A stretch of 64,000 bases of DNA, from assembly GCA_965242975.1 (NCBI GenBank), contig CBDETS010000007.1, positions 744,001-808,000 on the forward strand, given 5' to 3'. The translations under genes were made by a program, and so were the position numbers. Below the pieces are notes generated by a model that was not told the origin of the DNA, ran no database searches, and saw only the letters and a program-made list of their open reading frames with translations. Of this stretch, positions 55,185-63,446 are shown in pieces (within the stretch, counting starts at the first letter, position 1; every line of letters begins with the position of its first letter). The stretch is from JAPPHA01 sp965242975 (GTDB lineage: Bacteria; Pseudomonadota; Alphaproteobacteria; Rhodobacterales; Rhodobacteraceae).

Positions 55185-55995
55185 TGGATTTACCTGCGAA
55201 TCTGCTCGGTTCTTTTTCGATCCGTTTACACAATTCTGTGCCCGATGTCATCAGTTTGCCGAATTCAGGAGGCGATGCCTGCATGATGCGGCCATCGGCC
55301 CTGGGTGGCGCGGTACGGAATCACGTACGTCACGGGTCCCGGCACCCGGTCGTCAGTTGCGTGTTCAAGGCAGATTCCGTCGCTGCCGACTCTTGGCCAG
55401 GGAGGTCCATTCCCAGTCAATGCAGCCCGGCTTCGGCAGTGCCTGAAACGTCAAAACACCCTGACCACCCGTCACATCCCCAAGCGCTGGCCGGATCTCT
55501 GCGTTGGTTGGAACGCGAGAATCCGATTCCCGTTTTCGTCCGAATCCGACCCGATCGGAAAACTGCGTCGGCGACGCTGCTTCGGTTCATGCCCTTTTGC
55601 GGAAACGTCGCGTGCAACGACTATGGAAATACGCCGGTTCCCGAGCAGTGTCGGCAGTTCCCTTGCTCTTCCGCAGCGGGTGTCGGCGGAATGCGTCAAC
55701 CACCTGATCGACGCCCATTCCGACCGTCGTGAAGGAAGCGGCGGCACGTCTCGAGCCAAGTCGACCTGCTCACATCTTCCGGACCGATGGCGGCTTCGCC
55801 TTCGAACTCGAGATTCCGGGCGTAGTGTTTTGATCGCCAGAGATCATCGGGAGACAGCGGGTGTGCTTCCACCCATTTTTCTTCTCGCAGATCGATTTCG
55901 ACACCGTCTCGGGATGTTTCGAATCCTCGACCAGGTGACCCAGTCACTCTCGGATGCCAACAGGACCACGAACTGTCGGGTCTTTCGTCTGGACC
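55185..55995. other. intergenic region, no supported gene
   Basis: 811 bases between the SYLF gene (leaving leftwards) and the end of the OmpA-like gene. Open frames on both strands show no family pattern, ribosome site or GC-phase that convinces me. No tRNA, repeat or strong hairpin is seen. Confidence 0.45.
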
Positions 55996-57636
55996 TCATT
56001 GGACCCGGCTTGCCATGTCAGAACCCCGCAATCTGATTTCAATACGTCGCCTACTCTGATCCGACAGTTCCGAGTCACCAACGCCGAGGCTGACTTTTTC
56101 GTTCAAACCGATGACTTGACCCGCCGAATACGGGAGCACAGAGACGTTGTGGTACTCGGGGTCTTCGGCCAAGAGTCTCTGCAGGACACGTGCGACCGAA
56201 ATGGCTCTCGCGAGGCCCAGACCTGCATTGTCGGACACCTCGAGATCGGAGATTCCGGTGTCTGAACGGAGTGCCGGAATGGCATTCAGGTCAAGATTAC
56301 TGACGCGGGACGCACCAACCGGTTCTTCATCGGTATGGCCGACGACCTCTACGATCCGGACATCGTACTTTTTAACCTCGCTCTTGACCCGCTCGAGGAC
56401 GTCCGTCTCGAGATTTCTCGTGAAACCATCGCCCAATACGGCGCTTCCGCGACGAAAGGTGAAACCCCTGGTCTCTTCCAGACTGATTATCGGCGGCCAA
56501 TCGATCGAACGTGCATCGGAGGAAGCTCGGTTGTTCCCGGTGCCGCCTCGGAGAGCATCCGGGGCTGCGGAAGAGTCGATTTTCGCCAGGAGTCTCTGGT
56601 TTTCTGTACGGAGGCTCTCTGCGGCCCCGGCGCTCGCCGTCAACTGCCTTTGGAGACGTTCGTTCTCGGAGTTGCTCACGTCCAGGGAAGTCCGAAGTTC
56701 GGCGATTTCCGAGCGCAGGTTTTCGACGTTGGCGGCACCCTGAGACATATTCGCACGCAGGCCCGCGTTCTCCTCGTGGCTGTCTCCCAGCGAAGTCCTG
56801 AGTTCGGCGACTTCGGCCCGCAGCTCGTCGGTCTGTCCGGTACTCTGTAGCAGTTGTTCGCGAAGACTCTCTCGTTCTCGGTTTCCGGTATCCAAAGATG
56901 TTCTGAGTTCTGCAGACCGAAGCCGCAGTTCCTCGGCTTGCCTGGTACTCTGGATCACCTGTTCCCGCAAACTGCCTCGTTCTCGGTTTCCTTCATCAAA
57001 CAATACTCTGAGTTCCGCGACTTCACTACGCAATTCGTCGGTTTGCTCGATTCTCCGGGACAGCTGCCTCTGAAGAAACTCGCGCTCCATGTTGCTCTCG
57101 GCCAACAAGGTCCGGAGCTGCACCACTTCCTCTGGCAGATCTTTGGCTTTCCCTGCGTTCAAGGATTCCCGTGTCAGCAGCTGCTCCCTCTCCTTGTTGC
57201 TGTCCTCCAGTGAAGCGGAAAGATCATCGACTTCCGTTCGCAGGCCTTCAGCCTGAATTCGGCTCCGTGACAAGCGTTCCCGAAGGTTGTCAATTTCGCG
57301 AATGTGGTCTTCCAGCGACGCAACGAGTTGGTCGTTGTCCGACCGCAGGTTCTCCACCTCTACACGGCTCTGTGACAGCCGAAGCTGAAAACTCTTGTTT
57401 TCCTGAGTGCTTTCGTCCAGCGACGCCCTGAGGTTTTCGTGTTCGGCGTTCAACCGACCCAGGCTTGCCTCTGCGGTCTCCAATTCGCTTCGAAGTGCGT
57501 CGGTTTCCTTCGAAAGAAAGTACATTGCCGTCAGAAGGCAAAACAACAACATCAGGAGGATCTCGGCCATTGTCAGGCCGAAGATCACGCCTCTTCGATA
57601 GCCGGCGTTTTGATTCATGACCAAATTCTGGTCCAT
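55996..57636 (-). CDS. MotB/OmpA-like protein with a 35-residue-repeat coiled coil
   Basis: 546 residues. A short cytosolic N-terminus leads into one membrane helix (GLTMAEILLMLLFCLLTAMY), with Glu25 where MotB-type stators carry their ion-binding Asp. From residue 48 come eight consecutive units of exactly 35 residues (48-327) and a partial ninth, each five heptads of coiled coil; units 6 and 7 both begin LREQ and carry AELRTSL. The C-terminal OmpA-like peptidoglycan-binding domain (about 388-540) has VVGHTDEEPVG, SDNAGLGLARAISVARVL and RRRIEIRLR. The start lies 9 bases after the stop of the membrane partner gene, so the two form an operon. A stator-like role is inference; function is unknown. 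Confidence 0.82.
   Translation of the reverse strand: MDQNLVMNQNAGYRRGVIFGLTMAEILLMLLFCLLTAMYFLSKETDALRSELETAEASLGRLNAEHENLRASLDESTQENKSFQLRLSQSRVEVENLRSDNDQLVASLEDHIREIDNLRERLSRSRIQAEGLRTEVDDLSASLEDSNKEREQLLTRESLNAGKAKDLPEEVVQLRTLLAESNMEREFLQRQLSRRIEQTDELRSEVAELRVLFDEGNRERGSLREQVIQSTRQAEELRLRSAELRTSLDTGNRERESLREQLLQSTGQTDELRAEVAELRTSLGDSHEENAGLRANMSQGAANVENLRSEIAELRTSLDVSNSENERLQRQLTASAGAAESLRTENQRLLAKIDSSAAPDALRGGTGNNRASSDARSIDWPPIISLEETRGFTFRRGSAVLGDGFTRNLETDVLERVKSEVKKYDVRIVEVVGHTDEEPVGASRVSNLDLNAIPALRSDTGISDLEVSDNAGLGLARAISVARVLQRLLAEDPEYHNVSVLPYSAGQVIGLNEKVSLGVGDSELSDQSRRRIEIRLRGSDMASRVQ
56578..57495 (-). repeat. tandem 105-base (35-residue) coding repeats
   Basis: Eight full units plus one partial in the OmpA-like gene. 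The spacing is exact at the protein level; at the DNA level units are diverged but identical stretches recur at 105-base spacing, such as CTCGTTCTCGGTTTCC beginning at 56871 and again at 56976 (plus-strand view). The best conserved units cover residues 188-327. Confidence 0.8.
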
Positions 57637-57645
57637 CGACTTCGT

Positions 57646-59022
57646 CTATTTTCGGGGCCCGAAGAAGTTTCTCCAGAATCCCGGTCGCGAACGGGTGAAA
57701 TCATTTCGTTCGGACGCGGACTTCTCTGAAAACCGGTTTACAGTAGGTCGGCTCAGGGCATCGACGCAAGCCTTTATCTCGGAATTGAGCTTGCGGGATT
57801 GGTTCAGGGAGTCGGCGACATCTTCCCGAAGGGATCGGGCAACCGCAATGGTCTCTTCGATTCCGCTGTCCCTTGCTTCCAACTTGTCTCTGAAGTCAAT
57901 CGTAAAACGCCGCAATTCTGTGCGGACCTCGTGTTCTTCCGTCGCCGAAGTCGCCAGCACCTCTAGCAGCTTCGACATTTCATCGACCTGTTTCTGAGTG
58001 CTTCGCGAAATCCCGGACAGCAGTTGTTGCAAATCGGCCCGGCCCTGATCGCGTGTGTCCTTGGAGAGTTTACTATGTTTCTCAATGATTTCGACAAGTT
58101 TGTTAAGCCTGGCTTGCGATTGTTCCGTTTCGATTTCTCGGGATTGCGCTGAGTTCTTCATTTCCGCGACGAGCGATCTAAGTTCTTCGCGAAGCGCATC
58201 GTCTGTTTCGGCTGCAGTTCGTTGCATGTCAGTGACGGTGTCAAACGCGGTCACGATACCGTTGCTGGTGCGGGCAAGTTTCGCCAGGGTTGCGTTGAAT
58301 TCCTCAATTTGACGGGAAAACCCTTGAACATTCGTGTCAATCCTTGCCAACATTCCAGTCAATTCCTTCGCCGCCGATCTGACCGAATTACCGCTGGCGC
58401 CTGCGAGGCCATCACGAGAGCCAGGGACCGGATTCACGATTTCATCTACTTGTTTCCGTGTCTCCCCGAGTCCTTCTGTCATCGCCCGAACGGCGCTTTC
58501 CCGAACACGCTCCAATTCGGTGACGGTGCCGTTCAGTTCGTGCGTGAGCCGGGCAGCGGCTTCAGACAGTTTCGGATTGGAGCCCGGCCCGACACCGTGC
58601 ACATCCGTGCGCCGCTGGTTGAAGACGACACGCATCGCAATTCCAAAAATCGTGGACCCGATCGCAAGCCCGAACGCTTGTAGGATTTCGTCCGCCGTCG
58701 CACCGAGGGCAACATTCCAGAGTGCCACGGACAAGGAACACAGCGTGTAGATGAAACCGAGGTAGTAAAGATTGTCTCCTGTCTGATCGAGACGAAACCG
58801 GAATACCGGCGTGACCGTAACAAATAAATAGAGGAACATCAGGCCAATCGGAAAGAAAATGACCGTCGCACTCTTCCAGCCGTGAACGACTTCGGCAAGG
58901 ACCGGGTGGTCGATGTTGAACTTCAGAACGACGATGGCTCCGCCGCCAAGAACGGCGAAGACCAAAAAAAGGAATGCGCTTTGGACGTCGTTTTGTTCGG
59001 AGGACCCGGAAATGGATTTCAT
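57646..59022 (-). CDS. four-helix membrane protein with long coiled-coil tail (MotA/ZorA-like candidate)
   Basis: 458 residues with four predicted helices: about 16-34, 51-74, 85-106 (YYLGFIYTLCSLSVALWNVA) and 112-134 (ILQAFGLAIGSTIFGIAMRV). The last resembles the Thr-containing pore helix of MotA/ExbB-type proteins. A cytosolic tail of some 320 residues follows, rich in heptads, ending with a basic tip (FWRNFFGPRK). There is no signal peptide and no enzyme domain. Gene order (channel-like protein directly before a MotB/OmpA-like protein) and the long tail recall ZorA-ZorB of Zorya, but no zorC/D/E genes are nearby. A 537-base gap separates it from the Sel1 gene. Confidence 0.7.
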   Translation of the reverse strand: MKSISGSSEQNDVQSAFLFLVFAVLGGGAIVVLKFNIDHPVLAEVVHGWKSATVIFFPIGLMFLYLFVTVTPVFRFRLDQTGDNLYYLGFIYTLCSLSVALWNVALGATADEILQAFGLAIGSTIFGIAMRVVFNQRRTDVHGVGPGSNPKLSEAAARLTHELNGTVTELERVRESAVRAMTEGLGETRKQVDEIVNPVPGSRDGLAGASGNSVRSAAKELTGMLARIDTNVQGFSRQIEEFNATLAKLARTSNGIVTAFDTVTDMQRTAAETDDALREELRSLVAEMKNSAQSREIETEQSQARLNKLVEIIEKHSKLSKDTRDQGRADLQQLLSGISRSTQKQVDEMSKLLEVLATSATEEHEVRTELRRFTIDFRDKLEARDSGIEETIAVARSLREDVADSLNQSRKLNSEIKACVDALSRPTVNRFSEKSASERNDFTRSRPGFWRNFFGPRK

Positions 59023-59559
59023 CTTTGTGCTCCCGGGTGCCGGGTTACGTGAATGACACCGACATCAGGGTCATCGACAAATGACTCGTGTGTGCAAAAA
59101 GCCGAAACAGGACACGCCGGCAGTCCGTCGCCTGCGGCATTCGGGCACTTCACGACGTGGACACCCATGACGATTCCTTCCGAATCTACTTCTCACCGCA
59201 CGCTATTTCACCCTGCAGGGATTGATTCAACCTGTGTGTTGCGCGCCATGGTGGAGACCGAAAAGGCGGCGGGAGAGCGGGCGTCCGCGTCCCTTGGTCC
59301 TGCCCGGACTTCCGAATTCGACATGTTACCCGACCTGCCGAGTTGAAGTTGACGCGGACGATGATGATTGCCGCAGCCCAGGTGCCAATCACGTCACACG
59401 TTGCATCGGCCAACCCGAAACCGGTGCCGCGTTTCGGGCAGATGTTGAACTTGCCGCAAGTGGCCCGCCCGCACCGGGTTCGGCTAAATCGGAGGACCGG
59501 TTTTCTGACAATACTGGTGACGGCAGAAGTCACGGCAGCATGTGAAATGCGTGCCCGCC
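59023..59559. other. intergenic region between Sel1 and stator-like genes
   Basis: 537 bases upstream of the stator-like operon. A 115-codon minus-strand frame (59186-59533) exists but shows no motif, export signal or ribosome site. The promoter of the two-gene operon should be here; no clear hexamer pair stands out. Confidence 0.4.
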
Positions 59560-60729
59560 TCAGGGTGTGTGGCAGACTGACGGCTTGCCATTTCGACCGG
59601 ATTCACCCAGTTGGCGCAGTCTTTCTGTCGCCCCGACATGCCCTTGTTCTGCAGCCATTCGATACCATCGTGCGGCCTTGGCGTTGTCCTGCGGTACGCC
59701 GCCATGACCACATTCGAACAAACGGCCCAAACTGTTCTGCGCCACATCGTCTCCCTGTTCTGCAGCCAGACGGTACCAATTGGCGGCCTCGACGAAGTCC
59801 TGCGGTACGCCATGGCCGCGTTCGTACAGGAGGCCCAGATTGAACTGCGACAACATATCCTCGTGCTCTGCAGCCATGCGGAACCACCGCACCGACTCGA
59901 CATAATCTTTCCGCACGCCATGACCCGAATAGTGCATGAGGCCCAAGTTGAACTGCGCCAGACGGTGTCCGCTTTGAGCAGCCATTCGCAGCCATCGCGC
60001 AGCTTCGACGGTATCGCGTGAAACGCCTTGGCCTTCATGGTACATGATGCCGGTGTAGAATTGCGCATCGACATCGCCCCCCGCAGCAAGGTGGCGGAAT
60101 CTTCGAAGTGCGGTTTCGAAGTCGCCGCTTCTGTAAACTTCCATCGCGACATCGATACTTTCATCCGGTCTCATTCTTTCCATTGGTCCTGCGGTTCCGA
60201 CGATTGCTGCCTCGAGTTCCGGTATTCTCGGGTCGTCAGGTCGAACGGTTTTCAATTGCTTCAGGTGGACCGATGCCTCCCGCATGTTCCGTCGCACGAT
60301 CTCGATCGCAGCCTGACCCGCGATGGTGTCGGCAATGCGGTCGAGTCCGGCACGTGCTTCAGAGTTAGAAGGATCGTGTACAAGGACTCTCCGGAAACAT
60401 GCGAATGCCGTGCCGTCGTCTCCCGCCACCAAACGGCCGGCAGAAAAGTGACGTTCGCACATTGCCAAAGGATCGAGGTTCCCACCATTCGTTTCAGATG
60501 TTGTCCGTTTCGATTCAACGAGGCAGGTTCTCGCGGCCTCGACATGCCTGCTGTCGGGAAATTCGAAGATGAAAATTTCGACCTCGACGGGGTCTGTACA
60601 ATTCTTGATCCGGGACCAGGCGGCATCTCCGTCGGACTGCGCCAATCCCACCGGCGCTGCCGCGGCCACGCCGAGAAGTACGGACGCAATGACAAGCAAC
60701 CGTTTCCAAGGTGCGGTCCCGGGGCTCAT
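59560..60729 (-). CDS. exported Sel1-repeat protein
   Basis: 389 residues from the ATG at 60729, which follows AGGAGG; the longer open frame upstream has no signal. A signal peptide (WKRLLVIASVLLGVAAAAP, cleavage near residue 31) leads to a small segment at 37-70 (AWSRIKNCTDPVEVEIFI, then FEFPDSRHVEAA). That segment resembles the motif seen in caspase-like and Sel1 proteins. After a TPR-like helical middle come four Sel1 repeats of 36-37 residues at 220-364, with signatures such as YERGHGVPQDFVEAANWY. Probable periplasmic scaffold for protein partners. It is co-oriented with the stator-like pair and divergent from nothing, with hemB ahead on the same strand. Confidence 0.85.
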   Translation of the reverse strand: MSPGTAPWKRLLVIASVLLGVAAAAPVGLAQSDGDAAWSRIKNCTDPVEVEIFIFEFPDSRHVEAARTCLVESKRTTSETNGGNLDPLAMCERHFSAGRLVAGDDGTAFACFRRVLVHDPSNSEARAGLDRIADTIAGQAAIEIVRRNMREASVHLKQLKTVRPDDPRIPELEAAIVGTAGPMERMRPDESIDVAMEVYRSGDFETALRRFRHLAAGGDVDAQFYTGIMYHEGQGVSRDTVEAARWLRMAAQSGHRLAQFNLGLMHYSGHGVRKDYVESVRWFRMAAEHEDMLSQFNLGLLYERGHGVPQDFVEAANWYRLAAEQGDDVAQNSLGRLFECGHGGVPQDNAKAARWYRMAAEQGHVGATERLRQLGESGRNGKPSVCHTP

Positions 60730-60901
60730 GACGTTTCCTCCTGGCAGATAGGGTTTTCCTGCTTTCGGGTTTCCACGCACCCGGGCCTGTTCCCATGTCA
60801 TCGGGCGACCTTGGAACGGCGACTGTCCATGTCTTGACCGGTTGCCCGGATCGGCTTGTGCCATGAACGGAACCGAACGGACTCAGTCCGGACAGACAAG
60901 T

Positions 60902-61915
60902 CTACCCGGTTCCGCCCGGGTTCTTCAGGTGCTTCGCAATTCTTTTGGCAAAGTAGGTCAGGACACCGTCGCAACCGGCCCGCTTGAAAGAGGACAGGCT
61001 CTCGATAACGGCAGCGTCCAGATTGAAATATCCGCGATGATGTCCCGCCATGATCATCCCGTACTCACCCGACACCTGGTACGCAAATGTCGGCACCCGA
61101 AACGTGGATTTCAAAAGCGAGCAAATGTCGAGGTATGGCATTCCAGGCTTCACCATGATCATGTCAGCGCCTTCCTCGAGGTCGCGAGCCGCCATGCGCA
61201 AGGCTTCATCGGCGTTGCACGGATCCATCTGGTATGTCCGCTTGTCACCTACGAGCGCACCTGACGATCCGACCGCGTCCCTGAACGGTCCGTAGAATAC
61301 GGACGCGTACTTCGCGGTATACGCCAGAATGGCTGTGCCTTGATGGCCGGCAGAGTCCAGGGCTGTCCTGATCGCGCCGACCCGGCCGTCCATCATGTCG
61401 GACGGACCGAGAATGTCGGCCCCTGAATCAGCCTGCACGAGCGCCTGTCGAACCAGGATTTCCAGTGTTTCGTCATTCAGGATTTCGTCGCCCTCCACCA
61501 GCCCGTCATGCCCGGTGGGATTGTACGGATCGAGCGCAACGTCGAGCATGACTCCGATTCCGGGAACAGCGCGCTTGATTGCCCGGGTCGCACGATTCAC
61601 CAGGTTTTCGGGATTGGTGGCTTCAGCGCAGTCCTTCGTTTTCAAGTTGGCGTCGACTTGAGGGAAGAGCGCGACCGCGGGGATACCGAGCCCGCAGCAT
61701 TCATCGGCAAGTTCGACGGCTTCATTGATTCCGTAGCGCATGAGACCAGGCAATCCGGGAATGGGTTCCGCGCCGCCGGTCCTTTCGGTCAGGAAAACCG
61801 GTTGAATAAGGTCGTTAACCGAAACAGGGCTTTGCTTTACGAGCCGCCGCATCCATGGCGTCCGCCTTAGTCTTCGCGGACGCCCCCTTGGAAATCTTGG
61901 CTGAATGATCTGCAA
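60902..61915 (-). CDS. hemB: delta-aminolevulinic acid dehydratase (porphobilinogen synthase) HemB
   Basis: Condenses two 5-aminolevulinate molecules into porphobilinogen for heme synthesis. The TTG at 61915 is chosen: AGGAG lies six bases before it and the 337-residue product then matches family length. The frame remains open to 62287 but that part covers intron remnant and non-coding DNA. Motifs: RRLRRTPWMRRLVKQ, PQVDANLKTKDCAEATNPEN, AYTAKYASVFYGPFRDA with one active-site Lys, and MIMVKPGMPYLDI with the Schiff-base Lys. No Cys-rich zinc site is apparent, as expected for magnesium-type enzymes of this class. Confidence 0.95.
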   Translation of the reverse strand: MQIIQPRFPRGRPRRLRRTPWMRRLVKQSPVSVNDLIQPVFLTERTGGAEPIPGLPGLMRYGINEAVELADECCGLGIPAVALFPQVDANLKTKDCAEATNPENLVNRATRAIKRAVPGIGVMLDVALDPYNPTGHDGLVEGDEILNDETLEILVRQALVQADSGADILGPSDMMDGRVGAIRTALDSAGHQGTAILAYTAKYASVFYGPFRDAVGSSGALVGDKRTYQMDPCNADEALRMAARDLEEGADMIMVKPGMPYLDICSLLKSTFRVPTFAYQVSGEYGMIMAGHHRGYFNLDAAVIESLSSFKRAGCDGVLTYFAKRIAKHLKNPGGTG

Positions 61916-62224
61916 TTGATGCTCCTGTCCTTGATTGCGTGTACTGTCCTCGGCAGGTGCGAATCGTAACGCCACCTTTCCCGTTTTTGAAGCGTTTACG
62001 ACAGTGCCCGGATCTCGCGAGAACCGTGTGCTCGCCAAAAAAAAGTATTGCTGCGGCAGTTCCGATAGGATGGAACTGCGCAAACTGGTTCGGACACCAT
62101 GTTCCGCGCGAGATCTTTCAACCTCGGGACGCGATGTTAACAGTTTTTCAGAAGCGCGTAATTTTGGGTGGTATTGCGCGTTTTCTGGTTTAGTCGATCT
62201 GTTTTGGCGATCGATCTGGGTCAT
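61916..62224. other. hemB upstream region
   Basis: 309 bases holding the hemB leader and a perfect 8-base inverted repeat (listed separately). An AAAAAAAA tract at 62037-62044 reads as a T-run on the minus strand. No gene is supported. Confidence 0.45.
62056..62079 (-). terminator. perfect inverted repeat followed by a T-run upstream of hemB
   Basis: GCAGTTCC and GGAACTGC around an 8-base loop. On the minus strand the stem can extend by about four pairs (with a bulged C) and is followed, after some ten bases, by eight Ts. It may be a terminator of whatever once lay upstream, an attenuator ahead of hemB, or an operator; the distance from stem to T-run is longer than in classical terminators. 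Confidence 0.4.
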
Positions 62225-62330
62225 CGGGGCCGGGTAGGAAGGGTCGTTGCCGAGCTCTTCCCCCCACAGTGCCGGACGTGCCCACATTAGGGCATCCGGT
62301 TCCTCGCATGTCAGGTTCGCTCATTTGAAC
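62225..62330 (-). ncRNA. degenerate 3' end of a second group II intron
   Basis: About 105 bases clearly homologous to the 3' end of the intron at 27205: the same GGGGCCGGGTAGGA edge, domain VI and a 34-base domain V at 62269-62302. Here domain V begins GAACCGG, so the catalytic triad AGC is changed to AAC, and several stem pairs are lost. Sequence matching the rest of the intron stops near 62330, where an IS21-type element begins. Almost certainly inactive. Confidence 0.65.
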
Positions 62331-62367
62331 GAAGTCGCTTTTGGGATGCCCAATTTCGGCATGGTAG

Positions 62368-62381
62368 CACCCCTCGGGGTG
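62368..62381. other. hairpin upstream of istA
   Basis: Perfect CACCCC/GGGGTG stem with a two-base loop, 69 bases before the istA start, within what is probably the left end of the IS21-type element. Terminal repeats could not be confirmed because the right end is lost. Confidence 0.25.
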
Positions 62382-62450
62382 ACTGGCTTTGGTTTGATTC
62401 AGAGTTCCGGTCTACACCTCGGATTTTGCGATCAGTCCGAGGAGTACGGA

Positions 62451-62945
62451 ATGGCACAGAAGAGGCTGCCCATGAGGAAAGTAAGGAAGATACTGGCATT
62501 TCACTTTGACGAGGGCCGCAGCGCCCGGGCGATCGCGACCCACTGCGGTCTCGCCCGACGCTCGGTGGGACAGACCCTGGAGCGGTTTGCGGCTTCGGGC
62601 CTGAGTTGGCCGGAAGCGGCCGACATGGACGATGCGGCGCTGGAGGCGGCGCTCTATCCGGCGCGGCAGGTTCGGCCTGCGGACGAAGACGTGGATTGGG
62701 CAACGGTTGAGAGCGAACTTTCGGACCGCGGCGTGACGTTGAAGTTGTTGTGGGAGGAATGGCGCGAGATCCATCCCGACGGCATGAGCTATGTGACCTG
62801 GACGCGCCGGTTCCGCGACTGGCGACCGTGCGCGGATGTGACGATGCGCCAGAACCGCCGTCCCGGCGAACGGCTGTTCGTCGATTACGCCGGCTCGACC
62901 ATCCCGCTGTTTATCGACGGGGTTGAGCATGACGCGCAGGTCGTA
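62451..62945 (+). pseudogene. istA: IS21-family transposase IstA, 3'-truncated
   Basis: Begins MAQKRLPMRKVRKILAFHFD at the ATG at 62451 with the IstA helix-turn-helix (SARAIATHCGLARRSVGQTL), then LWEEWREIHPDGMSYVTWTR and the start of the catalytic domain, where GERLFVDYAGSTIPLF holds the first Asp. Similarity stops at about residue 165; the remaining two thirds of IstA and all of IstB are missing. The frame then runs on to 63082 through unrelated sequence. An upstream in-frame ATG at 62247 lies in the intron remnant and is not the start. Confidence 0.85.
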
Positions 62946-63034
62946 TTGCCTCTACCGCGTCACGTTCGGTCTGCCCGAACCGCACTTCTACGTGGAAAAT
63001 TGCGTGCAACACTTCAAGAAAGGTTTCACCAGGT
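62946..63034 (+). pseudogene. 3' tail of an unidentified gene fused after istA
   Basis: Immediately after istA similarity ends, another frame reads as plausible protein (YRVTFGLPEPHFYVENCVQH and on to KKGFTR) to a TGA at about 63032. It looks like the C-terminal 30 residues of a gene whose front was lost in the same rearrangement. I do not recognise the family, and chance is possible. Confidence 0.3.
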
Positions 63035-63059
63035 GATTCAGGTCGTCAAATCAAAACAT

Positions 63060-63446
63060 TACCAGCCGAAAAGAGATCATTGAAGATCCAGGTCAATCCG
63101 AATGCCCTTGGTCGGCGGGACTCCGATACCTCCCAAATGGCAGGATTTACAGGACCTTGACGCTCAAATTAGAAACCCGATCTGAATCGTTGCGGATCGT
63201 TGCCGCGGACCTTGATCCGGTCGGTGGTGGTGGCGTGATGAGCAGTAATTTTCGCGGGTAGAGGCGTTGAACGGCAGTTCGGTGTTCGGTTCATTCTCCG
63301 ATGGAGGAGAGTGGGAGGCGGCCTGCCTGATGAAGCCGCGGGAGCGTCGGATGCGGCCGCGAGCTTCGGACCTTTGCGACGGTTACCTGGAACGGCACCG
63401 GACAAGGCCCGACGGCATGGGCGAGACCAACAGGAGAACGACAACT
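63060..63446. other. intergenic region before the terminal lipoprotein gene
   Basis: About 390 bases without a supported gene. Minus- and plus-strand frames of up to 90 codons lack motifs. The region should contain the promoter of the following lipoprotein gene; CAGGAG lies about a dozen bases before its ATG. Confidence 0.4.

Noticed and set aside
55996..59022. Calling the stator-like pair a Zorya defence system
   Set aside because: The ZorA/ZorB-like layout is suggestive but no zorC, zorD or zorE gene flanks it, and the OmpA-like protein is about twice the usual ZorB length because of its repeat coil.
61916..62287. 124-codon N-terminal extension of hemB
   Set aside because: It covers the intron remnant and an inverted repeat, has no family similarity, and the TTG at 61915 has a proper ribosome site and gives the normal HemB length.
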